Source of the DNA: Halobacteriales archaeon QS_1_69_70
Lineage (GTDB): Archaea > Halobacteriota > Halobacteria > Halobacteriales > Haloarculaceae
Direction: 5' to 3'
NCBI GenBank assembly: GCA_003021005.1
Contig: PXRI01000015.1
Span: 1 to 32,666 of the forward strand
Length of the DNA stretch: 32,666 nucleotides
Shown: positions 21,897-30,206 of the stretch, one piece after another
Layout: each line of letters begins with the position of its first letter
Position numbering within the stretch: the first letter of the stretch is position 1
Program-made: the position numbers and the translations under genes
Notes under the pieces: generated by a model
Database searches by the model: none
The model's input: the letters and a program-made list of their open reading frames with translations, nothing else
Told to the model about the DNA's origin: nothing

Positions 21897-22964
21897 TCAG
21901 TCCAGCCGGTACCGCAGCAGGGCGGCGACGCCGCCGAGGTTCGCGAGCTGCTGGCCGGGGTCGAACTCGTGGGAGAACACGGTGACCTCGCCGCCCTGCT
22001 GCTCGACGCTCTCGACGAGGTCGTCGACGTCTGCGTCCCACTCGCCCTCCCCGGAGCGTTCGGCGCGGAGCCGCTCGTCGAGGATCAACAGCGTCTCGAC
22101 GGCCCCGTAGTCGGCCGCCGTCGCGACCTCGTCGATCCCGTAGGTGGCCTCGGCGCCCTCGCCGATGCGTGCGGTGAGTTCGTCGATCAGCTCGGCCTCG
22201 CGGGCGATCCGCGTCTCGGTCTGGATCTCCTCGACGGCGCCTCGCTTGAGCACCTCGTGGACGCCGCGGTCGCCGACGCTCGCGGTGTCGACGGTCCTGA
22301 CCCGCTCGGCCACCTCGGGGGCCTCGTCCTCGATGTGGGCCAGCGCATCCTGCTTGGTGAACCCGGGCCCGGCGAGGATGATCGCCTCGACGTCGAGCCG
22401 CGAGAGCACGTCCGACAGCTCCCTGAACAGCTCATCGCGGGCGCGGGCGTACTCGCCCTTGCCGGTCGTCCCCGAGAGGGTGGCGCGCTCCTCGACGCCG
22501 TACTGGGCGACGGTGTGGACGAAGGCGGCGCCCTCCTCGACGGTCGCGACCGCGACGTCGGGCTGTTCGGCCGCCTCGACGGCCGCCTCCAGCCGCTCGA
22601 GCTGGTCGATTTGCCACCGCTTTTCGATCTCGAGTTCGTCGTGTTCCTCGACGTTGAGCGTGTGGTGGAAGCCGAGCTGGTCCTCCCGCGAGCAGTCGCG
22701 TATCTCGCCGCCGACCCGGAGGCGGTTGGCGAACTTCGCGAACTCGACGTCGCCGACGTCGAGCCGGACCCACATGGGCTCGCGCTGGCCGCCGGTGTCC
22801 CTGGTCTTGTCGTCGTCCCGCTGGATGCGGCGGGTGGTGTCGCCGGCGACGCGGTCGCCCGGCTCGATGACGTAAGTGAGATGCCAGAGGTCGTCGAGGC
22901 TCTCCGGCACGACCGTGATCCGCTCGCGGTCGCCCTCCACGGCCGTCCGGTCGGCGACGCGCAT
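21897..22964 (-). CDS. pelA: mRNA surveillance protein Pelota
   Basis: A full-length (355 aa) archaeal Pelota. Domain 1 (Sm-like) covers about residues 8-125, with [29 protein letters not shown] and [17 protein letters not shown]. Domain 2 (eRF1-like) holds [20 protein letters not shown] and [16 protein letters not shown]. Domain 3 holds [14 protein letters not shown] and ends [12 protein letters not shown]. With aEF1A and ABCE1, archaeal Pelota splits ribosomes stalled without a stop codon; it lacks the GGQ motif of release factors. The Rqc2/NEMF homologue is about 1.6 kb upstream. DUF4013 precedes it on the same strand with a 26-nt gap. Confidence 0.95.
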   Translation of the reverse strand: MRVADRTAVEGDRERITVVPESLDDLWHLTYVIEPGDRVAGDTTRRIQRDDDKTRDTGGQREPMWVRLDVGDVEFAKFANRLRVGGEIRDCSREDQLGFHHTLNVEEHDELEIEKRWQIDQLERLEAAVEAAEQPDVAVATVEEGAAFVHTVAQYGVEERATLSGTTGKGEYARARDELFRELSDVLSRLDVEAIILAGPGFTKQDALAHIEDEAPEVAERVRTVDTASVGDRGVHEVLKRGAVEEIQTETRIAREAELIDELTARIGEGAEATYGIDEVATAADYGAVETLLILDERLRAERSGEGEWDADVDDLVESVEQQGGEVTVFSHEFDPGQQLANLGGVAALLRYRLD

Positions 22965-22990
22965 GCTGGTCGACGCTCGGGCCGGCGACG

Positions 22991-24112
22991 TTAAGTGCGC
23001 TCCCCTTCGTCGTCCCCGTTCGACGGCTCGTCGTCGGTCGAGGAAGCGGTATCGTGGGTCGACGTGGTATCGTTCCCGCTCGTCGGCTCGTCGTCGGGGG
23101 CCGTGGCGGCATCGTCGGGAGTGGTGGCATCGTCCACGTTCGTCGGCTCGTCGTCCCTCGTCGCGACGTGATCGTCGGTGGTCGAGGCGGCGTCGCCGGT
23201 CGTCGTGGCGTCGTCGGTCGACGTGTGTGAGTCGCGGTCGGTATCGGCCGGGTCGCTCCCGGTACCGCGAGCGGTCGGGTCCGCGTCGGCCGCCGGCCCC
23301 TCCTCGGGGGCCGACGTGCCCGGTGCCGGAGCGTCATGGGGCCCCTCGGCGCCAGGAGCGGACTCGTCGGTCGTCCGCGCGAGCGGCTCGAGGTCCGAGC
23401 CCTCACCCACCCCGCGAGCGTAGCAGTACCGGACGGCGACGGCGACCACGAAGTGGAAGAAGAACCCGACGATGGCGGCCCGGAACACGTACGCGATCGG
23501 GAACAGGAAGACCTGGAGCAACAGCGCGGCCGCCCAGGCGACGGCGTAGTCCTCGGTAAGGGCGCCGTCGACGACGCGCCGGAGTTCGAAGGCCGCTCCG
23601 AGGCGGTCCTCGTAAGCGAACCGCGCGACGGCGACCGGGGTCGCGTACAGTGCGCCGAGAAGGTACATCGCGGCCAGCAGGGCGAGGAAGCCGGTCGCCG
23701 ACAGCACCGCGTCCGCCAGGACGGCCTGGAGGCCGACCTCCGCGTACAGGGCCCCGACGTCTGTCCCGACGGCCCGGGCGTACACGAGCGGGCCCAGAAC
23801 GACCGCGCCCGGGAGCAGGTACGCCGCCGAGATGCCGACGGCGACGGCCCCGTCCCGGAGGAGGCGCCCGCCGTCCGCCATTGGTGGCGGCGTGGGTCGG
23901 TCCCGGCCGATGCTGGTCCGGAGCACCCGCACGTAGTAGCCCCGGAGCGCGAGCCAGGGGAGCACCCCGACGAGTGCGACGAGACTCACCGGGCCCCCGA
24001 GCAACGAGGTCGCGCTGAACAGGGACGCCAAGAACACCAGGCCGCCGCCGAGGAGGACGCTGCGGGGCCCGTCGGGGTTCCGCGTGGGGTACGACAGCGC
24101 CGCTCGAAGCAC
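22991..24112 (-). CDS. DUF4013 membrane protein with Thr/Asp-rich tail
   Basis: The first 245 residues ([20 protein letters not shown]...) have about six membrane helices and the DUF4013 pattern: [18 protein letters not shown], then [18 protein letters not shown], and [20 protein letters not shown]. The last 130 residues are low-complexity and acidic, with repeated DDEPT and DDATT units ([33 protein letters not shown]). The tail is probably disordered. Start GTG 24112 is supported by a TATAAACA box 23-31 nt upstream. It probably shares a transcript with pelota. Function unknown. Confidence 0.83.
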   Translation of the reverse strand: MLRAALSYPTRNPDGPRSVLLGGGLVFLASLFSATSLLGGPVSLVALVGVLPWLALRGYYVRVLRTSIGRDRPTPPPMADGGRLLRDGAVAVGISAAYLLPGAVVLGPLVYARAVGTDVGALYAEVGLQAVLADAVLSATGFLALLAAMYLLGALYATPVAVARFAYEDRLGAAFELRRVVDGALTEDYAVAWAAALLLQVFLFPIAYVFRAAIVGFFFHFVVAVAVRYCYARGVGEGSDLEPLARTTDESAPGAEGPHDAPAPGTSAPEEGPAADADPTARGTGSDPADTDRDSHTSTDDATTTGDAASTTDDHVATRDDEPTNVDDATTPDDAATAPDDEPTSGNDTTSTHDTASSTDDEPSNGDDEGERT

Positions 24113-24134
24113 ACTCGCCGGAGAACCCGCTGGT

Positions 24135-24142
24135 GTTTATAC
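24135..24142 (-). promoter_or_regulatory. TATA box of the DUF4013-pelota operon
   Basis: The minus strand reads GTATAAAC within AAAGTATAAACACC, 23-30 nt before GTG 24112. A strong, consensus-like box in an otherwise GC-rich region. Confidence 0.6.
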
Positions 24143-24546
24143 TTTCAGGATCGGACATCGGGGCGTCGGCCCACCCTAACGGCGGCTCGCGGCTCCCTCC
24201 GGCTCACGGCTCCCTCCGGCTCACTGCTCCCTCCGGTCGCCGGCAGAGCTTCGCACTGCCGAGCGCTCGCTCGCTTCGCTCGCGAGGACGCCGTTCGCCG
24301 GGCCGAGGCGCTCACTTCGGTCGCGCCTCGCGATCGCCGTTCGCCCATTCGGCGGCCTCCCTGCGGTCGGCCGCCCGCCGCTCGCTCATTCCGAGGCCCT
24401 CCCTCGTTCACGGCTCGCTTCGCTCACCGTTCACGCATTCGGAGCCGCTCCCTCCGGTCACGGCTCCCGCCGCTCGGCCTCGCGGCTCGCGGCTTCGCAG
24501 CTCGCACATCCGGCGGCGGGCTCGCTCCGCTCGCCCGCCGCCCGGC
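24143..24546. repeat. GC-rich intergenic repeat tract beside the Rqc2 gene
   Basis: No gene is supported. The tract is made of ggctccctccggctcacggc-type units repeated at the left (ctccctccggctca three times within about 50 nt), then gctcgcttcgctcgcgag, cctccctgcggtcggccgcc and similar. These are reverse-strand versions of the units in 5641-6004. It ends against the stop codon of the Rqc2 gene at 24547. Its purpose is unknown; it could be a terminator-like region or a self-propagating repeat. Confidence 0.7.
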
Positions 24547-26826
24547 TTACTCGTCGACGATCCGGCTGCCGCCGGCCGGGCAGAACTCCTGGATCCGGTC
24601 CGGGCTGGCCACCTTCCGGACGAAACTCGTGTCGCGGAACCGCTCGCGGAAGGTCCGGTAGATGCGCGTTGCGACGTCGTTCTGGGCGTACCGACCAGGC
24701 TCTAGGCGGACGGACGTCTCCGCGTGCGGCTCGACGGCCGACGGCGGCCCGCCGACGACGCGGGTGTCGGGCTCGCAGGTGATGCCGACGGCCACGCCGA
24801 CCGGGACGTCCCGGTGGTACTCGCGGTCGCCGCGGACGACGAAGCTGCCCTTCTCGACGTACTCGCCGCTCTCCGGGGTCTTCGAGACCTGATCCGGGTC
24901 GACCTCGTAGACGTCGCCCTCGTACCGGCCCTCCTTCCAGACCGACGAGTAGGAGACGGCGAACTGCGCGGACGCCTCCCGACTGGTCGCCGGGACCTCG
25001 ACGTCACGGGCGGCCTCGTCGGGTTCCGTGGCCTTCAGCACGGTGACGGGCGCGCCGTGGGCCTGCGCGTGGAGAAACCGGTCGACCGGTTCCATGTACT
25101 TCTTGACGAGCTCCTCGTTCTGGTCGGCGTTCCGCCCGCCGAGGACGAGAAAGCCCTCGGCCGTCCGGAACCAGCGGAACCGCTCGTACCACTGCTCGTC
25201 GTACCGGACGGGAACCGACCCCATGTCGAGCCAGTCGCGCTCCGCGTCCTCGCCGCCGGCCTCGGCGGCGTCGTCGGCCGCCTCCCACTCCTCCCGCCGC
25301 TGTTTGACGGCCTCGAGGTCCTCGCGCGTGTCCTCGATGGCCGCCTGGGCGCCCGCCTGCTTCTCCCGGATCCGCTTGGCCTCGGTGTAGAGGCGGTCGG
25401 CGTTCTTCTCGACGCCCATCGACGGGTCGACCTCGACGGTGGTCTCCTCGATCTCGAGGGTGACCGTGCCCTCGGACTCGTCGACGCCGACCACGGCCTC
25501 GGCCTCCGGTATGCCCCGCTCGGCGCCGGCTGCGAGAGTCGCTTCGATCTCGCTCCAGTCGAGGCCGTCCTCGCGGGCCTCCCTGACCGTCGAGCAGACC
25601 TCGTCGACCAGGTCGTAGTTGCCGTACAAGAGCTCCGCTTTCGCCTGTTCGGCCTCGGCCTGCGCCTCGAAGTCCTCGATGGCCTGCTCCTGTTGGCGGA
25701 TGATCCGCTCGTGTTTCTCGATCTCGGCCTCGAAGTCCGGGCCGTCGGGCTCCGGCTCGGCCCCGGCGTCGGCCTCCCGGTCGAGCCGGTGGAAGTACTC
25801 GTCGACGGCGTCGTTGAACGTCTCGAAGGCAGTCGCCGCGTGGCCAGCGGCGGCGTGTTCCTCCAGCGGAAGCGGCGTCGCGTCGACGACGGTCGCTCCC
25901 GGCCCTCGGCCGCCCGGCCCGTCCGCGGTCTCCCGATGATCGATCGCGCGGCTCGCGGCTTCGCCGCTCGCTCGTTCCGAGGCCTCACTTCGTTCGGCCT
26001 CGCGGCTCGCGTGTCGTCCCTCCCTGCGGTCGGTCCTCCCGCTCGCTCTTTCCGAGGCCTCGCTACGCTCGGCCTCGGGCTCCTCGTAGAGTCGCGGATC
26101 GGTGTCACCGGCCAGGATCGGCTCCCGGAGCCGCTCGAGGGCGCCGTACAGCGCGTCGTACTGGCGCTCCGTCGCGTCCTCGATGTCGACGGTCTTCTCC
26201 ACGCCGGCGCGGCTACATAGCTCCTCGGCGTAGAGGCCGCCGAAGTTCAGCTGCGTGGCCAGCGTCCGAACGAGGTCGGTATCGGAGTCGTCCATCCGCG
26301 CCGCGAACGCGTCGTACCCGCAGGCCAGCGGGCTGAACCGCTCGTCTGGGTAGCCGTACTTGCTACCCGGCGCAACGGTCCGGGAGCGCAGACGGACGGT
26401 GTCCAGACAGCCGATGACCTCGCGGTCCTCGTCGAGGACGGCGACGTTGCCGTCGCCGAACAGCTCGGTGACGACGAACGTCGTTCCGTCCTCGCGCTCG
26501 AAGCGGAACGTGAGGATGCGGTCGAAGCCGTACTGCTCGACCGACTCCAGTGTCGCGCCGGCGATGCGGTTCCGGAGCATCTTCGCGAAGTTCGGCGGGC
26601 GGCCCGGCGCGTCCGGGACGTGCTCCGGCGCGGCGACGTGGACGCGCTTCGGGTCGCCCACCTCGACGATCAGCTCCACCCGGCCGCGGTCGTAGTCCCG
26701 CATCTTCAGCCGGACGAGGTCCTCGCCGTAGAGGTACGCCTTGTCGACGACGGCGCCGGTGTACGCCCGGAGTTCGCCGACGAGCGCGGCGAGGTCGACG
26801 CTGGTCATCGCCCGCTTGCGGTCCAT
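24547..26826 (-). CDS. Rqc2/NEMF (RqcH)-family ribosome quality-control protein
   Basis: A 759-aa NFACT protein. The N-terminal NFACT-N domain (about 1-240) has DLAALVGELRAYTGAVVDKA, RPPNFAKMLRNRIAGATLE and GDGNVAVLDEDREVIGCLDT. A linker with the GC-rich repeat in frame lies at about 249-301 (AERSEASERASG twice). A coiled-coil/NFACT-C region follows at about 335-530 (EKHERIIRQQEQAIEDFEAQ). The NFACT-R domain has YERFRWFRTAEGFLVLGGRN and SYSSVWKEGRYEGDVYEV. The family binds split 50S subunits carrying peptidyl-tRNA and, in bacteria and eukaryotes, adds C-terminal tails. The start may be Met1 or Met7 (MTSVDLAAL). Confidence 0.93.
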   Translation of the reverse strand: MDRKRAMTSVDLAALVGELRAYTGAVVDKAYLYGEDLVRLKMRDYDRGRVELIVEVGDPKRVHVAAPEHVPDAPGRPPNFAKMLRNRIAGATLESVEQYGFDRILTFRFEREDGTTFVVTELFGDGNVAVLDEDREVIGCLDTVRLRSRTVAPGSKYGYPDERFSPLACGYDAFAARMDDSDTDLVRTLATQLNFGGLYAEELCSRAGVEKTVDIEDATERQYDALYGALERLREPILAGDTDPRLYEEPEAERSEASERASGRTDRREGRHASREAERSEASERASGEAASRAIDHRETADGPGGRGPGATVVDATPLPLEEHAAAGHAATAFETFNDAVDEYFHRLDREADAGAEPEPDGPDFEAEIEKHERIIRQQEQAIEDFEAQAEAEQAKAELLYGNYDLVDEVCSTVREAREDGLDWSEIEATLAAGAERGIPEAEAVVGVDESEGTVTLEIEETTVEVDPSMGVEKNADRLYTEAKRIREKQAGAQAAIEDTREDLEAVKQRREEWEAADDAAEAGGEDAERDWLDMGSVPVRYDEQWYERFRWFRTAEGFLVLGGRNADQNEELVKKYMEPVDRFLHAQAHGAPVTVLKATEPDEAARDVEVPATSREASAQFAVSYSSVWKEGRYEGDVYEVDPDQVSKTPESGEYVEKGSFVVRGDREYHRDVPVGVAVGITCEPDTRVVGGPPSAVEPHAETSVRLEPGRYAQNDVATRIYRTFRERFRDTSFVRKVASPDRIQEFCPAGGSRIVDE
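25923..26087 (-). repeat. In-frame GC-rich repeat inside the Rqc2-family gene
   Basis: The coding strand here holds two copies of gaggccgaNcgNagNgagg-like sequence, separated by gaccgcagggag, and is read as AERSEASERASG, then RTDRREGRHASR, then AERSEASERASG again. The units are those of the intergenic tracts 5641-6004 and 24143-24546. The reading frame is kept, and the insert falls in a linker between domains. Confidence 0.7.
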
Positions 26827-27103
26827 GCCCTGACGCTGCGGCGGCCCGGAGAAAGGCCTGACGGGTCGCGGTGCCCTCGTGATGATCCGTAGGTCCTGCC
26901 GTCGATGGGGTTGGTGGAAGGATGGATACCGCCGGACCCGTCACGCCACGACGACGCGCGCGTTCCTCGAGGCCAGCGGCGTCCGCCGGACGCAGACGAG
27001 CACGGTGACTGCGACCTCCCGGCCCGCGTGGTCGACCGACTGCCCGTGGTTTCCATACCGGAACGCCGCAACCGATTTGGCCGCGCTGTGCGGAGACGGC
27101 CGC

Positions 27104-27484
27104 ATGGAGGACCGGACCTCGGGCGTCGCCGCCGTCGTCGTCGGCGCGGCACTCGCCGTCGTCGGGCTCTTCGAATTCGTCCGGCCGGGGCTGGCCGCGG
27201 TGCCGTTCGAACCGTTCGCCACCGGCGCGCTGGTCGTTGCCGCCGGCGTCGTCCTGGCCGCGGCCGGAGGGCTGGCGACGGGAGCAGGCGGGGACCCGCT
27301 CGCGCTGCGGGCGGCCACGATGGTCGGGCTCGGCACGCTCGCCCTCGCGGTGGTCCAGTCCGAGTCGCTCCTGTTCGGCGGGGTGTTCTGGCTCGCGCTC
27401 GTCGCCGCCGCCCTGGTGGCCGCCGGCGCCTACCGCACCTGGGACCTCGTCGGGCTCGAGGGAGGCGACACGGAACGGGGGTGA
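27104..27484 (+). CDS. Small four-helix membrane protein, 126 aa
   Basis: The protein starts MEDRTSGVAAVVVGAALAVV and has four hydrophobic segments (about 8-25, 40-60, 68-85, 90-112), ending with a soluble RTWDLVGLEGGDTERG. No motif points to transport or catalysis. ATG 27104 is preferred to an earlier in-frame start, whose N-terminal part is arginine-rich and unlike protein. Its stop is one base from the stop of the convergent MBL hydrolase. The region 26827-27103 before it holds nothing I can support. Confidence 0.7.
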   Translation: MEDRTSGVAAVVVGAALAVVGLFEFVRPGLAAVPFEPFATGALVVAAGVVLAAAGGLATGAGGDPLALRAATMVGLGTLALAVVQSESLLFGGVFWLALVAAALVAAGAYRTWDLVGLEGGDTERG

Positions 27485-27485
27485 C

Positions 27486-28205
27486 TCAGGGCCATTGGCC
27501 CGTCAGGTCGGCCACGAGGTCGGCCAGCGCGGCGCCGGCGTCCGGCGTCACCGGGCCGCCGTGGCCGGCACAGCCGTGGTCGAAGGATTCGGCCCCGACC
27601 CGGGCGATGCTCTCCCGGGCTCTCTCTCCGTCGTAAGTGTCGATCCAGGGTGGCGGGCGGAACCGGCCGTCGGAGACCCGGACGAGGTCGCCCAGGAACG
27701 CGGTGTCGAGGGCGTCGTGGACGTAGACGGTGTGGCCGGGGTTGTGGCCCGGCGTGTGGAGCGCCCGGAACCCGCCCACCTGCTCCCGGTCCAGCACGGG
27801 ACGGAGGTCGCGGTCCGACAGCGGGTAGAGGCGTCGGAACAGCCGGTGGTAGGGCCCCTTGGGGTGGGTCCATGGCGGCTTCCAGTCGCCCTCGAGGAGG
27901 GCCGCGTCCGGCGCGCCGAGGTGGACGAGGACGTCGCCGTCGACCGCCCGGAGGCCGCCGACGTGGTCGACGTCGTAGTGGGTGAGGAGGACGCGGTCGA
28001 GGCCCGCCGGGTCGTAGCCGGCCGTGGCGATCTCGGTGGTCAGCCGACGTCGGCCGACCGGGAGGCCGGCGTCGACGAGCGTGAGGTCGCCGTCGTCGAC
28101 CAGGTAGGCGTTGGCCCCCACCGGTTCCGGCCACCCGACCTCCAGCAGGTGGACGCCGTCTGTGACCTCCCGTGACACGTGCGGCGCTACTCTGTCCTGA
28201 CACAT
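27486..28205 (-). CDS. MBL-fold metallohydrolase, glyoxalase II-like
   Basis: The 239-aa protein has PVGANAYLVDDGDLTLVDAG, the metal motif THYDVDHVGGL (the HxHxDH pattern with Asp at the second position), HTPGHNPGHTVYV and AFLGDLVRVSDGR, ending FDHGCAGHGGPVTPDAGAAL. This is the MBL order of a hydrolase that uses one or two zinc ions. THYDVDHVGG with Asp occurs in several MBL branches, so it need not abolish metal binding. The substrate is unknown. ATG 28205 gives MCQDRVAPHVSREVTDGVHL; an internal GTG is possible. It lies downstream of elp3 on the same strand with a 60-nt gap. Confidence 0.85.
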   Translation of the reverse strand: MCQDRVAPHVSREVTDGVHLLEVGWPEPVGANAYLVDDGDLTLVDAGLPVGRRRLTTEIATAGYDPAGLDRVLLTHYDVDHVGGLRAVDGDVLVHLGAPDAALLEGDWKPPWTHPKGPYHRLFRRLYPLSDRDLRPVLDREQVGGFRALHTPGHNPGHTVYVHDALDTAFLGDLVRVSDGRFRPPPWIDTYDGERARESIARVGAESFDHGCAGHGGPVTPDAGAALADLVADLTGQWP

Positions 28206-28265
28206 GAACGCGACGGCGGCAGGGGCCGGCGATCGGACTGGCTTGAAGGGGACGCCCGCACGGCC

Positions 28266-29978
28266 TCACTGCAGCCGCGTCGAGACGTAGGGGCCGTCCT
28301 GGTAGTAGCCGAGCTTCTCACGGTAGTACTGGCGGACGCCGACGCCGGAGATGACCGCGAGCTTCCGGAACCCGGCATCGCGGGCGATATCCTCGGCCGT
28401 CCGGAGCAGTCGGCGGCCGTGGCCCGCGTGCTGGTGGGCGCTCGCGCCCGAGCCGCGTGGCGCCTCGCTACCGACACCTACCTCGTCGCCGTACACGTGG
28501 AGTTCCCGCACCAGCGCGGCGTCCTGCAACTCCGGCCGCTGCGGGTCACCGGAGGACGCTGCGGCGCCCGACGAGGCTCGCCTCGCTCCGCTCGGCTCAC
28601 CGTCCGGGAACCGGAGCCGGCAGAACCCCACGAGCAGGTCCTTCTCGAAGTCCTCGATGGAGATGAAGTGCTCCGTGCCGCCGGCGGCCTCGTAGGTCAG
28701 CACGTCCATCTCGACGTTCTCGGGTTCCTCGTCGTTCATCCCGACCTCCCGACACCGGATGCACTCGCAGGTCCAGCCGTGCTCGGCCATCCGCCGTCTG
28801 GCGAGCTGTCGGAGGTTTGACTTCCAGACGCCGGCGTCGATGAAGTCCGCGGGGATGTCCCGCTGGACGCGCTGGAGCCGGGTGTACCGGGGGATCATCG
28901 ACTTGATCTCGGCGACCAGCTCCGCGGCCTCCTCGTTCGTGAGCGGCTCGTACTCCCCGCGGCGCCACATGTCGTAGGTGACGGTGTCCCGGACGACGAG
29001 CGTCGGGTAGATCTTGAGGTAGTCCGGCCGCCACGCCGGAGCGTCGAACAGCTCCCGGAAGTCCTGGAGGCACATCTCCCTCGACATGCCGGGCTGGCCG
29101 GGCATCATGTGGAACCCGACCTTGAACGCGGCGTCCCGCAGCCGCCGGTTGGCGTCGAGGCTCGCCTCGACGCCGTGGCCGCGGTGCATCTCGCGGTTGA
29201 TCCGCTCGTAGGTCGTCTGGACGCCGACCTCGACCTTCGTGCCGCCGAGCCGGAGCATCCGGTCGATCTGCTCGGGGCCACACCAGTCCGGCTTCGTCTC
29301 GAACGTGGTCCCGATGTTCCGGATGTCCGCCGTCTCGTTCTCGGCGATCACGTCCTCGAGGTACCGGAACTCGACCGAGTCGGGGTCCGGCCTGAACGAC
29401 TCGGTCTCGCTCGGTTCGGGGTCGGCGTCGGGGTCGTAGTCGTTCAGCGCCTCGAGGGCGCGTTTGACGAACCACGCCTGGTAGTCGTGCGAACGGGCGG
29501 TCATCGTCCCGCCCATGAGTATGAGTTCCACCTTGTCGACGGGGTGGCCGATCTCCCGGAGCTGGTGGAGCCGGAGCGTCACCTGGCCGTAGGGATCGTA
29601 ATCGTTCTGGACGCCGCGGGCGGCGGCGGGCTCGTGGCCCGTGTAGGACTGGGCGGAGGAAAACTCCGAGGCCGGGCCGCCGGGACAGTACAGACACTTC
29701 CCGTGCGGGCAGGTGTGGGGCGACGTCATGATGGCGACCGGCGAGACGCCCGACGCCGTCCGCACGGGCTTGCGGCGGACGACCGCCGCCAGGTCCTCCC
29801 GGCGGTCGGCCGGCGCGTGGTAGAGCAGGTCGGTGTTCTGCGGCACCTTCGGTGAGGCGTGTTCGCGGCAGGCGTCCAGCTTCGCCGCCTCGAGGTCGCC
29901 GCGCTCGAGGTCGCCCGCCAGGATGGACTCGACGAGGCTCTCACACACCCGCTCGAACGCGACGGAGTCGGTGCTCAT
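28266..29978 (-). CDS. elp3: Elp3 tRNA U34-modifying radical SAM/acetyltransferase
   Basis: A 570-aa archaeal Elp3. The radical SAM part has VAIMTSPHTCPHGKCLYCPG (4Fe-4S ligands), ELILMGGTMTARSHDYQAWF, GGTKVEVGVQTTYERINREM and GFHMMPGQPGMSREMCLQDF. The C-terminal GNAT acetyltransferase has ALVRELHVYGDEVGVGS, GHGRRLLRTAEDIARDAGF and a final YYREKLGYYQDGPYV. It makes the carboxymethyl-type modification on U34 of certain tRNAs from acetyl-CoA. An insert at about residues 470-490, SGARRASSGAAASSGD, carries gctcgcctcgctccgctcgg-type DNA like the GC-rich repeats, between FPDGEP and PQRPELQDAAL. 29979-30206 has no gene I can support. Confidence 0.95.
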   Translation of the reverse strand: MSTDSVAFERVCESLVESILAGDLERGDLEAAKLDACREHASPKVPQNTDLLYHAPADRREDLAAVVRRKPVRTASGVSPVAIMTSPHTCPHGKCLYCPGGPASEFSSAQSYTGHEPAAARGVQNDYDPYGQVTLRLHQLREIGHPVDKVELILMGGTMTARSHDYQAWFVKRALEALNDYDPDADPEPSETESFRPDPDSVEFRYLEDVIAENETADIRNIGTTFETKPDWCGPEQIDRMLRLGGTKVEVGVQTTYERINREMHRGHGVEASLDANRRLRDAAFKVGFHMMPGQPGMSREMCLQDFRELFDAPAWRPDYLKIYPTLVVRDTVTYDMWRRGEYEPLTNEEAAELVAEIKSMIPRYTRLQRVQRDIPADFIDAGVWKSNLRQLARRRMAEHGWTCECIRCREVGMNDEEPENVEMDVLTYEAAGGTEHFISIEDFEKDLLVGFCRLRFPDGEPSGARRASSGAAASSGDPQRPELQDAALVRELHVYGDEVGVGSEAPRGSGASAHQHAGHGRRLLRTAEDIARDAGFRKLAVISGVGVRQYYREKLGYYQDGPYVSTRLQ

Positions 29979-30206
29979 CCGCTATCGGGTCGAGGCGCGC
30001 CGGCGGTAAGTGGCTAGCGGTCCGGCGCGACGCCAACGTTCCCCGGGACGACCCCCAGGTCGATGTGTCCTCGTCCCTCGGTGAGATCGGCCGGAAGTGG
30101 CGTGCGGTCCCGGTCCGTCGGTGAGTGGGGACGGCCCGGAGGGCTCGCCGCCTCGGGAAGTGCGCACGCGCCGGGCACGGTCACCGGGGAGGCGCAGTGG
30201 AACTCC

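Noticed and set aside
24724-26220. A 498-codon plus-strand frame opposite the Rqc2 gene
   Set aside because: Leu/Val/Asp-rich antisense composition; the minus strand has all NFACT domains.
26827-27103. A protein gene before the small membrane protein at 27104
   Set aside because: The open frames here are Arg/Thr-rich, lack a promoter-like box and show no recognisable motif.
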